A stretch of DNA of 12,887 nt from Candidatus Galligastranaerophilus gallistercoris (GTDB lineage Bacteria > Cyanobacteriota > Vampirovibrionia > Gastranaerophilales > Gastranaerophilaceae), in assembly GCA_018710795.1 (NCBI GenBank), contig DVJH01000077.1:1-12887 (forward strand), read 5' to 3'. The notes beneath the pieces were generated by a model. The model saw only the letters and a program-made list of their open reading frames with translations. It was not told where the DNA came from and did no database searches. Shown in pieces: positions 7,506-11,916 of this stretch; the stretch's first letter is position 1; each line of letters starts with the position of its first letter. The position numbers and the translations under genes are program-made.

Positions 7506-8126
7506 ATGTTTAAAAACTATGAATTGTATTTGTCTCAAATAAACTCAAAACTCGAAGATTTTTTTGAAAGGCAAAAACCTTATATACATTGTAAAAAAGG
7601 GTGTGCAAAATGTTGTAAAAATTCGGAATTCCCCTATACCAGACTTGAAATTACTTATCTTTTAAGCGGTTTTTTAACTTTGGATGATGAGACAAAGCAA
7701 AAAATAGAAAATAACATTTCAAAAACGGTTGAAGAGAAAAAGAATTTTAAGGGCGGCGGCAAATTCAGATATGATTGCCCGTTTTTAATTGACGATATCT
7801 GCAGCGTTTATCCATACAGGGGTGTTTTGTGCAGGACATTCGGGCTTTTATCCAATGACCCCAAAACGGGAAAAATAAGAGCGCCTTTTTGTTCCCATGA
7901 GGGGCTTAATTATTCCTGCTTTTCCGACCCCGAAACAAAAACGTTTTCTGCGGAAAAAATCAGAGATAATAAAATTGACGTTGATCCTTTAATTTTTAAC
8001 ATTGATTATCTTATGCTGACCGATTCCGATTTTGAAAAGTGTTTTAATATTAAATTCGGCGAAAGAAAAGCATTGATTGACTGGTTTCTTGTTGATGACA
8101 ACAAAGATAAAACAAATGCCTCTTAA
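7506..8126 (+). CDS. YkgJ-family cysteine-cluster protein
   Basis: The 206-residue cytoplasmic protein carries the signature of the YkgJ / CxxCxxCC family, thought to bind iron or zinc. There is C29-x3-C33-x2-C36-C37 near the N-terminus, then C91, C99 and C109 in DCPFLIDDICSVYPYRGVLCRTFG, then C129 and C138. The VYPYRGVLCR block is the family's second hallmark. Biochemical function is unknown for most members. The start ATG directly follows the TAA of the WG-repeat gene, with AGGA seven bases upstream, so it is the second gene of that operon. Its stop lies inside the stem of the downstream terminator. Why it is paired with a secreted protein is unclear. Confidence 0.9.
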   Translation: MFKNYELYLSQINSKLEDFFERQKPYIHCKKGCAKCCKNSEFPYTRLEITYLLSGFLTLDDETKQKIENNISKTVEEKKNFKGGGKFRYDCPFLIDDICSVYPYRGVLCRTFGLLSNDPKTGKIRAPFCSHEGLNYSCFSDPETKTFSAEKIRDNKIDVDPLIFNIDYLMLTDSDFEKCFNIKFGERKALIDWFLVDDNKDKTNAS

Positions 8127-8142
8127 ATTTTAAGAGGCATTT
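8114..8142. terminator. Two-way terminator between convergent genes
   Basis: Arms AAATGCCTCTTA (8114-8125) and TAAGAGGCATTT (8131-8142) form a perfect 12-bp stem with a 5-base loop. T-rich sequence follows on both strands. The stem includes the stop codon of the cysteine-cluster gene, and the coiled-coil gene ends at 8150 on the other strand. Confidence 0.85.
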
Positions 8143-8149
8143 TAATAAA

Positions 8150-8554
8150 CTATAACAGTTTTAATTGCGAACGGTATCTTTCGTTTATGCGCTCTTTTTT
8201 GTTTTGAAGACTTTCAAGCTGTCTTTCATACATTCTGAGTTTTATTGTTTTTACCGTTTCGCTTGAATTTGAATTATATTTAACCTCTCTTATCTGAGCC
8301 TGTTTTTCTCTTATGTCGGCATTTACCTCTCTTATTTTCTCATTTCTTTCTTTAATAAGTTCGGCTCTTTTGCCGGCATTTTTTTCATGCCATTTGTTGG
8401 TTGTCTGGTTTTCGACATCTTTTCTGAATGCATCTTTTACTGCCTGCATATCTTCTTTGATTGCATTTTTAAGCGTGCTTCCGAAGTTTGATGCCGCATA
8501 TGCGCTTGAAGTGCACATAATAAATATTAAAGGTAAAATAAAAGCTTTTTTCAT
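8150..8554 (-). CDS. Small secreted coiled-coil protein (family copy A)
   Basis: No known family is recognised. The 134-residue product has a Sec signal peptide ending in SSAYA at residue 20. The mature N-terminus ASNFGSTLKNAIKED matches copy B (ANFGDSLKNAVKND). Residues 60-132 are almost wholly charged heptad-like helix: IKERNEKIREVNADIREKQA, a Ser/Asn break at 94-98, then IKLRMYERQLESLQNKK. This helix-turn-helix pattern is shared with the three other copies at 8622, 10019 and 10426. It should lie in the periplasm or be secreted, perhaps as a helical hairpin that oligomerises. The start at ATG 8554 has GGGGA seven bases upstream. It follows copy B on the same strand after a 67-base gap containing a GC-rich hairpin. 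It lacks the EK(T/G)xKLK match of copies B and C but keeps SSETVKTIKLR in the same place. Confidence 0.85.
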   Translation of the reverse strand: MKKAFILPLIFIMCTSSAYAASNFGSTLKNAIKEDMQAVKDAFRKDVENQTTNKWHEKNAGKRAELIKERNEKIREVNADIREKQAQIREVKYNSNSSETVKTIKLRMYERQLESLQNKKERINERYRSQLKLL

Positions 8555-8582
8555 AAAAAAATCCCCGTTTATATTTTTATCC

Positions 8583-8610
8583 GCCCCCTTCTTTTATTTA
8601 TGAAGGGGGC
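8583..8610 (-). other. GC-rich intercistronic hairpin without U-tract
   Basis: Arms GCCCCCTTC (8583-8591) and GAAGGGGGC (8602-8610) form a perfect 9-bp stem with a 10-base loop between copies B and A. On the minus strand the stem is followed by GGATAAAAA rather than a run of T, so it is not a standard Rho-independent terminator. It may protect the 3' end of the copy B message or thin out transcription into copy A. Its C-rich arm could also pair with the GGGGA ribosome site of copy A. Confidence 0.6.
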
Positions 8611-8621
8611 AAAAATTTATT

Positions 8622-9035
8622 TTATTGTGCAGCGTTTATTCTTGCGTTATAGAGTTTGTTTGTGTTTTCTTTTTTGCTTTTTAAGCCTTCCAGTTGTCTG
8701 TTATACGCCTTTAATTTTAAGGTTTTTTCGGTTTGTGTCATTGATTTATTTTGTTCGACATCTTTGATTTCTTTTTCTTTTGCTTTAATCTCTTCGTTAA
8801 TGGCATTTATTTTTTGGTCTCTTTCTTTGATAACCGCATTTCTTTTTTCTGCGGTTTGTTTTGCTCTTTGGTTTTGTGCTTCGGTTCTTTGATTTTTAAG
8901 GTCTTGTTTAACCGCTTGTTTAACCGATTTTACATCATTTTTGACCGCATTTTTAAGCGAATCTCCGAAATTTGCAGCATAGGCGGAAGTTACGGTAAGT
9001 GCTAACATCATTGTTAAAACAGAAAATTTTTTCAT
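8622..9035 (-). CDS. Small secreted coiled-coil protein (family copy B)
   Basis: The 137-residue product has a Sec signal peptide with cleavage after TSAYA (residue 20). It is related to copy A: ANFGDSLKNAVKNDVKSVKQ against ASNFGSTLKNAIKEDMQAVK. A long charged helix follows (about 61-96, VIKERDQKINAINEEIKAKE), then the turn KSMTQTEK (97-104) and a second helix KLKAYNRQLEGLKSKKENTN. Copy C shares the ending KLYNARIN exactly. The start is ATG 9035, with AGGAG nine bases upstream; the frame is open to ATG 9056, but that start would put the ribosome site inside the gene and spoil the signal peptide. A TATAAT at 9065-9070 (minus) may be its -10 box. It is the first gene of the B-A pair and divergent from marR. 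Function unknown. Confidence 0.87.
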   Translation of the reverse strand: MKKFSVLTMMLALTVTSAYAANFGDSLKNAVKNDVKSVKQAVKQDLKNQRTEAQNQRAKQTAEKRNAVIKERDQKINAINEEIKAKEKEIKDVEQNKSMTQTEKTLKLKAYNRQLEGLKSKKENTNKLYNARINAAQ

Positions 9036-9064
9036 AGGGCAAAACTCCTTTCTCATAATGTTCT

Positions 9065-9070
9065 ATTATA
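9065..9070 (-). promoter_or_regulatory. Candidate -10 box for the copy B/A pair
   Basis: A perfect TATAAT lies on the minus strand about 30 bases before ATG 9035. TTCAAA (9090-9095) is 19 bases further upstream and matches four of six -35 bases, at a long spacing. The MarR operator lies some 45 bases beyond the -10 box, so direct repression of this unit is unlikely. Confidence 0.4.
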
Positions 9071-9107
9071 ATACTACAACTTTGTGAAATTTGAATAAAA
9101 AAACATC

Positions 9108-9136
9108 TTGACAAAAGTTAGACATCTAACTATAAT
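9108..9136 (+). promoter_or_regulatory. Consensus sigma-70 promoter of marR
   Basis: TTGACA (9108-9113) and TATAAT (9131-9136) are both perfect and are separated by exactly 17 bases. The expected start site is about 9142-9144, which is the A of the marR ATG at 9143. Confidence 0.92.
9116..9131. promoter_or_regulatory. MarR operator in the promoter spacer
   Basis: The 16-bp palindrome AGTTAGA-CA-TCTAACT fills the spacer between the -35 and -10 boxes and reaches the first base of the -10. A protein bound here would block RNA polymerase, so the MarR product probably represses itself. Size and symmetry suit a MarR dimer. Confidence 0.8.
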
Positions 9137-9142
9137 AAAAAT

Positions 9143-9565
9143 ATGAAATTTAATTCAATATTTCTAATCTCAAGAATAAGAGAAAGCGCAAACAATTTTA
9201 TAATCAATGAGCTTAAAAAAGCGGGGATTAAAGGCATTGCGCCATCTCACGGAGATATTATGGCGGCATTATATAAAGAAGATAAAATCCCGATGAATCT
9301 TCTTGCAAAAAAAATCCGCCGTACAAAAGCAACGCTTACGGTTCTTGCGGATAAACTGGTTGCACTGGGGCTTATAGAAAAAGAAAAATCGGAATCGGAT
9401 AACAGAATTACATACGTCAAATTAACCCCGGAAGGGCTTAAATTCAGAGAAACTTTTGAAAATATTTCAAAAGAATTAAACAATCTTGCATACAAAGGTT
9501 TTTCTGAAACCGAAGCAGAGATTGCGGAAAAACTTCTCGAAAAAATGGAACAGAATTTCAGATAA
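9143..9565 (+). CDS. MarR-family transcriptional regulator
   Basis: The 140-residue product is a winged helix-turn-helix repressor of usual MarR length. Helices at 1-45 lead to the DNA-binding region: PMNLLAKKI (50-58), recognition helix RRTKATLTVLADKLVALGL (59-77), and the wing with the typical D-x-R pattern SDNRITYVKLTPEG (85-98). The C-terminal helix (about 121-138) completes the dimer interface. Such proteins bind palindromes as dimers and release DNA on binding a small ligand or on oxidation; there are no Cys residues, so a thiol switch is excluded. The start is ATG 9143. It has no ribosome site and lies at the predicted transcription start, so the mRNA is probably leaderless. The cupin gene follows 46 bases downstream, behind a second operator copy. 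The ligand is unknown. Confidence 0.93.
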   Translation: MKFNSIFLISRIRESANNFIINELKKAGIKGIAPSHGDIMAALYKEDKIPMNLLAKKIRRTKATLTVLADKLVALGLIEKEKSESDNRITYVKLTPEGLKFRETFENISKELNNLAYKGFSETEAEIAEKLLEKMEQNFR

Positions 9566-9582
9566 ATTTTTTTATCAAAATA

Positions 9583-9596
9583 GTTAGACATCAAAC
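9583..9596. promoter_or_regulatory. Second, degenerate MarR operator before the cupin gene
   Basis: GTTAGACATCAAAC matches the core of the marR operator at 13 of 14 positions. The one change (T to A) breaks the symmetry of the right arm. It lies just upstream of the AGGAG ribosome site of the cupin gene, so a bound protein could act as a roadblock or control an internal promoter. Confidence 0.6.
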
Positions 9597-9611
9597 AAAA
9601 AGGAGCAAAAA

Positions 9612-9989
9612 ATGACAAACTTTAAAAAAATCGAACTCGGAAAAATCAACGAAATCAAAAACAAAGAACAGGGAAAAATATTTATCCATGATGAATTAAA
9701 TCTGACATCCTGCGAAGTTTCAATTAATTGTTCAAAAAAAGGTTTTAAAGTTCCCTTTTTACATAAACATAAAAACAATGAAGAAATCTATATTTTCCTT
9801 AAAGGAAAAGGCATAATGGAAATCGATAACGAAAAAATCGAAGTTAAAGAAGGTTCAATCGTAAAAATTGCACCTCCCGCAATAAGAACAATGGAAAATG
9901 CATCGGATGAAGATTTGGAATATATTGTAATTCAGGCAAAAGAAAATTCTCTTGAAGGCTATACAATGACCGATGCCGAAATCGTATAA
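9612..9989 (+). CDS. Cupin-domain protein
   Basis: The 125-residue product is a single small beta-barrel cupin. Motif 1 is complete: PFLHKHKNNEEIYIFLKGKG, with metal ligands His51, His53 and Glu57 or Glu58. Motif 2, GSIVKIAPPAIRTMEN (81-96), lacks the usual His; Arg92 takes its place, so metal binding may be weak or three-ligand. Single-domain cupins include dioxygenases, isomerases and small-molecule-binding proteins, and the substrate cannot be told from sequence. AGGAG lies six bases before ATG 9612. It forms an operon with marR, which fits a role in handling the compound that MarR senses; that is inference. It ends in a shared two-way terminator. Confidence 0.88.
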   Translation: MTNFKKIELGKINEIKNKEQGKIFIHDELNLTSCEVSINCSKKGFKVPFLHKHKNNEEIYIFLKGKGIMEIDNEKIEVKEGSIVKIAPPAIRTMENASDEDLEYIVIQAKENSLEGYTMTDAEIV

Positions 9990-10020
9990 AAATAACCCCC
10001 TTTATAGGGGGGTTATTTTT
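9988..10020. terminator. Two-way terminator between cupin and copy C
   Basis: Arms AAAAATAACCCCC (9988-10000) and GGGGGTTATTTTT (10008-10020) form a perfect 13-bp stem with a 7-base loop. Each arm supplies a T-run for transcription from the opposite side. It overlaps the stops of both convergent genes. Confidence 0.92.
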
Positions 10021-10399
10021 ATTTCATTGAATTAATTCTTGCATTATATAATTTATAAGCGGTTACTTTTCTGTTATTTAATCTGTCCAGTTCAATCTGT
10101 TTATTTTTTAATTTAACCCCTTTTTCGGTATCCGTTAAAGATTTATCGTTTCTTATCGCTGCCATTTCATCTTTTTTGGCTTTAATATCTTCGTCTATTT
10201 TTAAAAGCTCTTTATCTCTTTGTTTTATAAACGAATTTTTTAATTCGCTGTTATCTTTGCTTTCTTTTTGAACCTGAATTTTACCTTCAATATCCTGCAT
10301 ATTTGCTAAAGCCGCAATTTTTTCTTCTTTTGCCTGTGCCGCATAAATGCAATTTACCCCCAATATAAATGCCATAACCGGTATTAAAAATTTTTTCAT
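10019..10399 (-). CDS. Small secreted coiled-coil protein (family copy C)
   Basis: The 126-residue product has a signal peptide (cleavage near CIYA, residue 20). Its core matches copy B: IKQRDKELLKIDEDIKAKKD (58-77), a turn DKSLTDTEK (85-93), then KLKNKQIELDRLNNRK and the shared ending KLYNARIN. It lacks the NFG-x-x-LKNA motif of A and B after the signal peptide. The start ATG 10399 has AGGAG eight bases upstream. It is the second gene of a pair with copy D, 26 bases downstream of it. Function unknown; a helical hairpin in the cell envelope is the likely structure. Confidence 0.86.
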   Translation of the reverse strand: MKKFLIPVMAFILGVNCIYAAQAKEEKIAALANMQDIEGKIQVQKESKDNSELKNSFIKQRDKELLKIDEDIKAKKDEMAAIRNDKSLTDTEKGVKLKNKQIELDRLNNRKVTAYKLYNARINSMK

Positions 10400-10425
10400 A
10401 ATTTTATCTCCTTTTTTTATTGACC

Positions 10426-10731
10426 TTAGTATTGTTTTGCATAATCAGCGTATTGCTGCATATAACGGTTTCTTGTTTCAACTTTTTTATTTAATAATTC
10501 GGCCTGTTCTTTTCTTAAAACGTTTAATTTTGTCATTTTTTCAAATTCATTTAAAGAGTTGTCTTTTCTTGTTTTTTCGATTTTCTCGTTTTTGGCTTGA
10601 ATTTCGGAATCAATATTTTTAAATGTTTGTTTTTGTTCGGTTTGAAATTTATTTATATCATCTTCAAAAGCATAAGAACAACAGCAGCTTGCTAAAATAA
10701 ACACTGTAATAATCCCTGAAAACTTTTTCAT
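10426..10731 (-). CDS. Small secreted coiled-coil protein (family copy D), possible lipoprotein
   Basis: This is the shortest (101 residues) and most diverged copy. The core is kept: FKNIDSEIQAKNEKIEKTRK (37-56), the turn DNSLNEFEK (57-65), and KLNVLRKEQAELLNKK (68-83). The signal sequence contains LASC (13-16), which fits a lipobox with Cys16 as the lipid-bearing residue, followed by two more Cys. Cleavage by signal peptidase I after SYA (21) is the alternative. AAAGGA lies nine bases before ATG 10731. It is the first gene of the D-C pair and divergent from the acetyltransferase. Function unknown. Confidence 0.83.
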   Translation of the reverse strand: MKKFSGIITVFILASCCCSYAFEDDINKFQTEQKQTFKNIDSEIQAKNEKIEKTRKDNSLNEFEKMTKLNVLRKEQAELLNKKVETRNRYMQQYADYAKQY

Positions 10732-10752
10732 AATTTTAATTCCTTTATTTTA

Positions 10753-10762
10753 ATTATATAAT
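10753..10762. promoter_or_regulatory. Overlapping back-to-back -10 boxes
   Basis: TATAAT occurs on the minus strand (10753-10758) and on the plus strand (10757-10762) within one ATTATATAAT block. It serves the divergent copy D and acetyltransferase genes. The -35 regions are weak (three of six) at 17-base spacing on both sides. Only one polymerase could occupy the site at a time. Confidence 0.45.
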
Positions 10763-10792
10763 TTAATTTCAAACATTAAAACGGTCATTTTT

Positions 10793-11236
10793 ATGATTAT
10801 TAAAGAAATTCATTCAAATAAAAAAGAATACCTCAATATTTTGTTAATCGGCGATGAAGACGAAGATATGATTGATAAATATCTTGATGAATCCCGTTTA
10901 TTTGTTCTTTTTAAAAACAATACGGCAATTTGTGCCTGCGCCGTCATAAAAATTGATGATAAAACCGCCGAGATTAAAAATCTTGCAACCGTTTTTGAAT
11001 TTCAAAATAAAGGGTTTGCTTCAAGAATGCTTGATTTTATTTTTGAAAAATATAAAAACTTTGAAAAAATAATTCTTGGTACGGGCGAAAATGAAAAAAC
11101 GCTTAATTTTTATAAAAAAAGAGGCTTTTTTGAAACGGGAAGAATAAAAAATTTTTTTACCGATAATTATAAAAAACCGATTTTTGAAAACGGTAAGCAA
11201 CTTGTTGATATGATTTATCTTGAGAAAAAAATATAG
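10793..11236 (+). CDS. GNAT-family N-acetyltransferase
   Basis: The 147-residue protein is a single-domain acetyl-CoA-dependent acetyltransferase. Motif A is ATVFEFQNKGFASRMLDFIF (65-84), with Q71-x-x-G74-x-A76 binding the pyrophosphate of CoA. IILGTGENEKTLNFYKKRGF (93-112) gives the second strand and the usual NxxxxxFYxxxGF segment. The C-terminal FF-x3-Y-x2-PIFENG-x4-DMIYL pattern is, from memory, shared with Bacillus YvbK-like proteins, a subgroup of unknown substrate. The start ATG 10793 has no recognisable ribosome site (upstream sequence ACGGTCATTTTT), yet the family-like N-terminus supports it. It is divergent from copy D and probably forms its own transcript. Confidence 0.9.
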   Translation: MIIKEIHSNKKEYLNILLIGDEDEDMIDKYLDESRLFVLFKNNTAICACAVIKIDDKTAEIKNLATVFEFQNKGFASRMLDFIFEKYKNFEKIILGTGENEKTLNFYKKRGFFETGRIKNFFTDNYKKPIFENGKQLVDMIYLEKKI

Positions 11237-11241
11237 CTATC

Positions 11242-11270
11242 TTGCATTTTTCTTTTACGGGTTTTATAAT
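11242..11270 (+). promoter_or_regulatory. Candidate promoter of the small unknown gene
   Basis: TTGCAT (11242-11247) and a perfect TATAAT (11265-11270) lie 17 bases apart, just past the acetyltransferase stop. Transcription would start near 11277, about 34 bases before ATG 11311. The same TTGCAT/TATAAT pair occurs at 2366-2395 on the minus strand. Confidence 0.5.
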
Positions 11271-11286
11271 AATATTCCCGTAAAAG
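11252..11286. repeat. Inverted repeat framing the -10 box, possible operator
   Basis: Perfect 10-bp arms CTTTTACGGG (11252-11261) and CCCGTAAAAG (11277-11286) enclose 15 bases that hold the TATAAT. No T-run follows, so it is unlikely to be a terminator for the acetyltransferase. If the promoter call is right, only the second arm is transcribed, so the repeat would act as DNA, for example as a paired repressor site. Confidence 0.5.
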
Positions 11287-11310
11287 GTGTTTGATAAACG
11301 AGGTATCATA

Positions 11311-11787
11311 ATGAAGGTTTCGGGTATTTCATTATTTAATAACTACGGTATCACCAAAAACAATTCCGTTAATTTCGGCAAATTTAAAGACAAAGAAACC
11401 GAAATTTCGGTATTTCATATTGTCCATGCTAATCGTCTTGACCCCGAAGCTACGTTTAAAAGGATAGATAAATGCGATTATGTTGAACTTTATACGAATG
11501 ACGAGGGAGAAATCAGGCTTAATACGGATGATATACGTATGCAGCGCAACGATTTGAGGAATACCTGTAAAGTTCTTAAACAATTCGGCAGCTGCAACAG
11601 CGGCGAAAAGGTGCAAAAGCTGGCAGATATAATTAAAACCTCCGATGAGCGCATTGCCGAAAATGCAAGACAAAAGAAAATATACCTTACCGATGAAGAA
11701 TTGAAGGCTGCCCTTGCCATGGTAAGAAGAGACAGAGAGATAGCCGAAGCTAAGCTGGAAGAACACCTTATGTGGCTTAATTCTTAA
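11311..11787 (+). CDS. Unknown protein with N-terminal 'NFG' tag
   Basis: I do not recognise a family. From ATG 11311 (GAGG seven bases upstream) the product has 158 residues; a GTG at 11287 would add eight residues but has no ribosome site. There is no signal peptide or membrane helix. Residues 1-24 are a low-structure tag, SLFNNYGITKNNSVNFGKF (7-25). A mixed domain follows, with HANRLDPEATFKRIDKCDYVELY (39-61). The C-terminal half is helical and charged, including LTDEELKAALAMVRRDREIA (126-145). Three Cys are present (55, 86, 95). The tag resembles the N-terminus of the next gene. It has its own candidate promoter and a terminator behind it. Confidence 0.75.
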   Translation: MKVSGISLFNNYGITKNNSVNFGKFKDKETEISVFHIVHANRLDPEATFKRIDKCDYVELYTNDEGEIRLNTDDIRMQRNDLRNTCKVLKQFGSCNSGEKVQKLADIIKTSDERIAENARQKKIYLTDEELKAALAMVRRDREIAEAKLEEHLMWLNS

Positions 11788-11815
11788 AATTAAAATTTTA
11801 AAGCCGTTTAATTCC

Positions 11816-11847
11816 AGCAACATTTGTTAATAATATTGCTTTTTTTC
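11816..11847 (+). terminator. Rho-independent terminator
   Basis: Arms AGCAACATT (11816-11824) and AATATTGCT (11832-11840) pair with one mismatch around a 7-base loop and run into a stretch of T. The stem is AT-rich, so it is of moderate strength. It ends the small unknown gene. Confidence 0.6.
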
Positions 11848-11916
11848 GTGCAATTTATTTTTGTTCTTCATATCATGCGTTTAGCAGAATATTTAAACAC
11901 TAGATAAACAACTTTT

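Noticed and set aside
9036..9056. Earlier ATG of coiled-coil copy B
   Set aside because: It would bury the AGGAG ribosome site and place MRKEFCP before a normal signal peptide.
9561..9576. GATAAA/TTTATC hairpin after marR as a terminator
   Set aside because: Only six A-T-rich pairs, no T-run after it, and marR and cupin look like one operon.
9247..9618. Long minus-strand frame across marR
   Set aside because: It is antisense to a clear MarR gene, crosses the second operator and has no protein-like features.
11332..11823. 163-codon minus-strand frame opposite the small unknown gene
   Set aside because: The plus-strand frame has a ribosome site, promoter and terminator; the minus frame runs through the terminator and has none.
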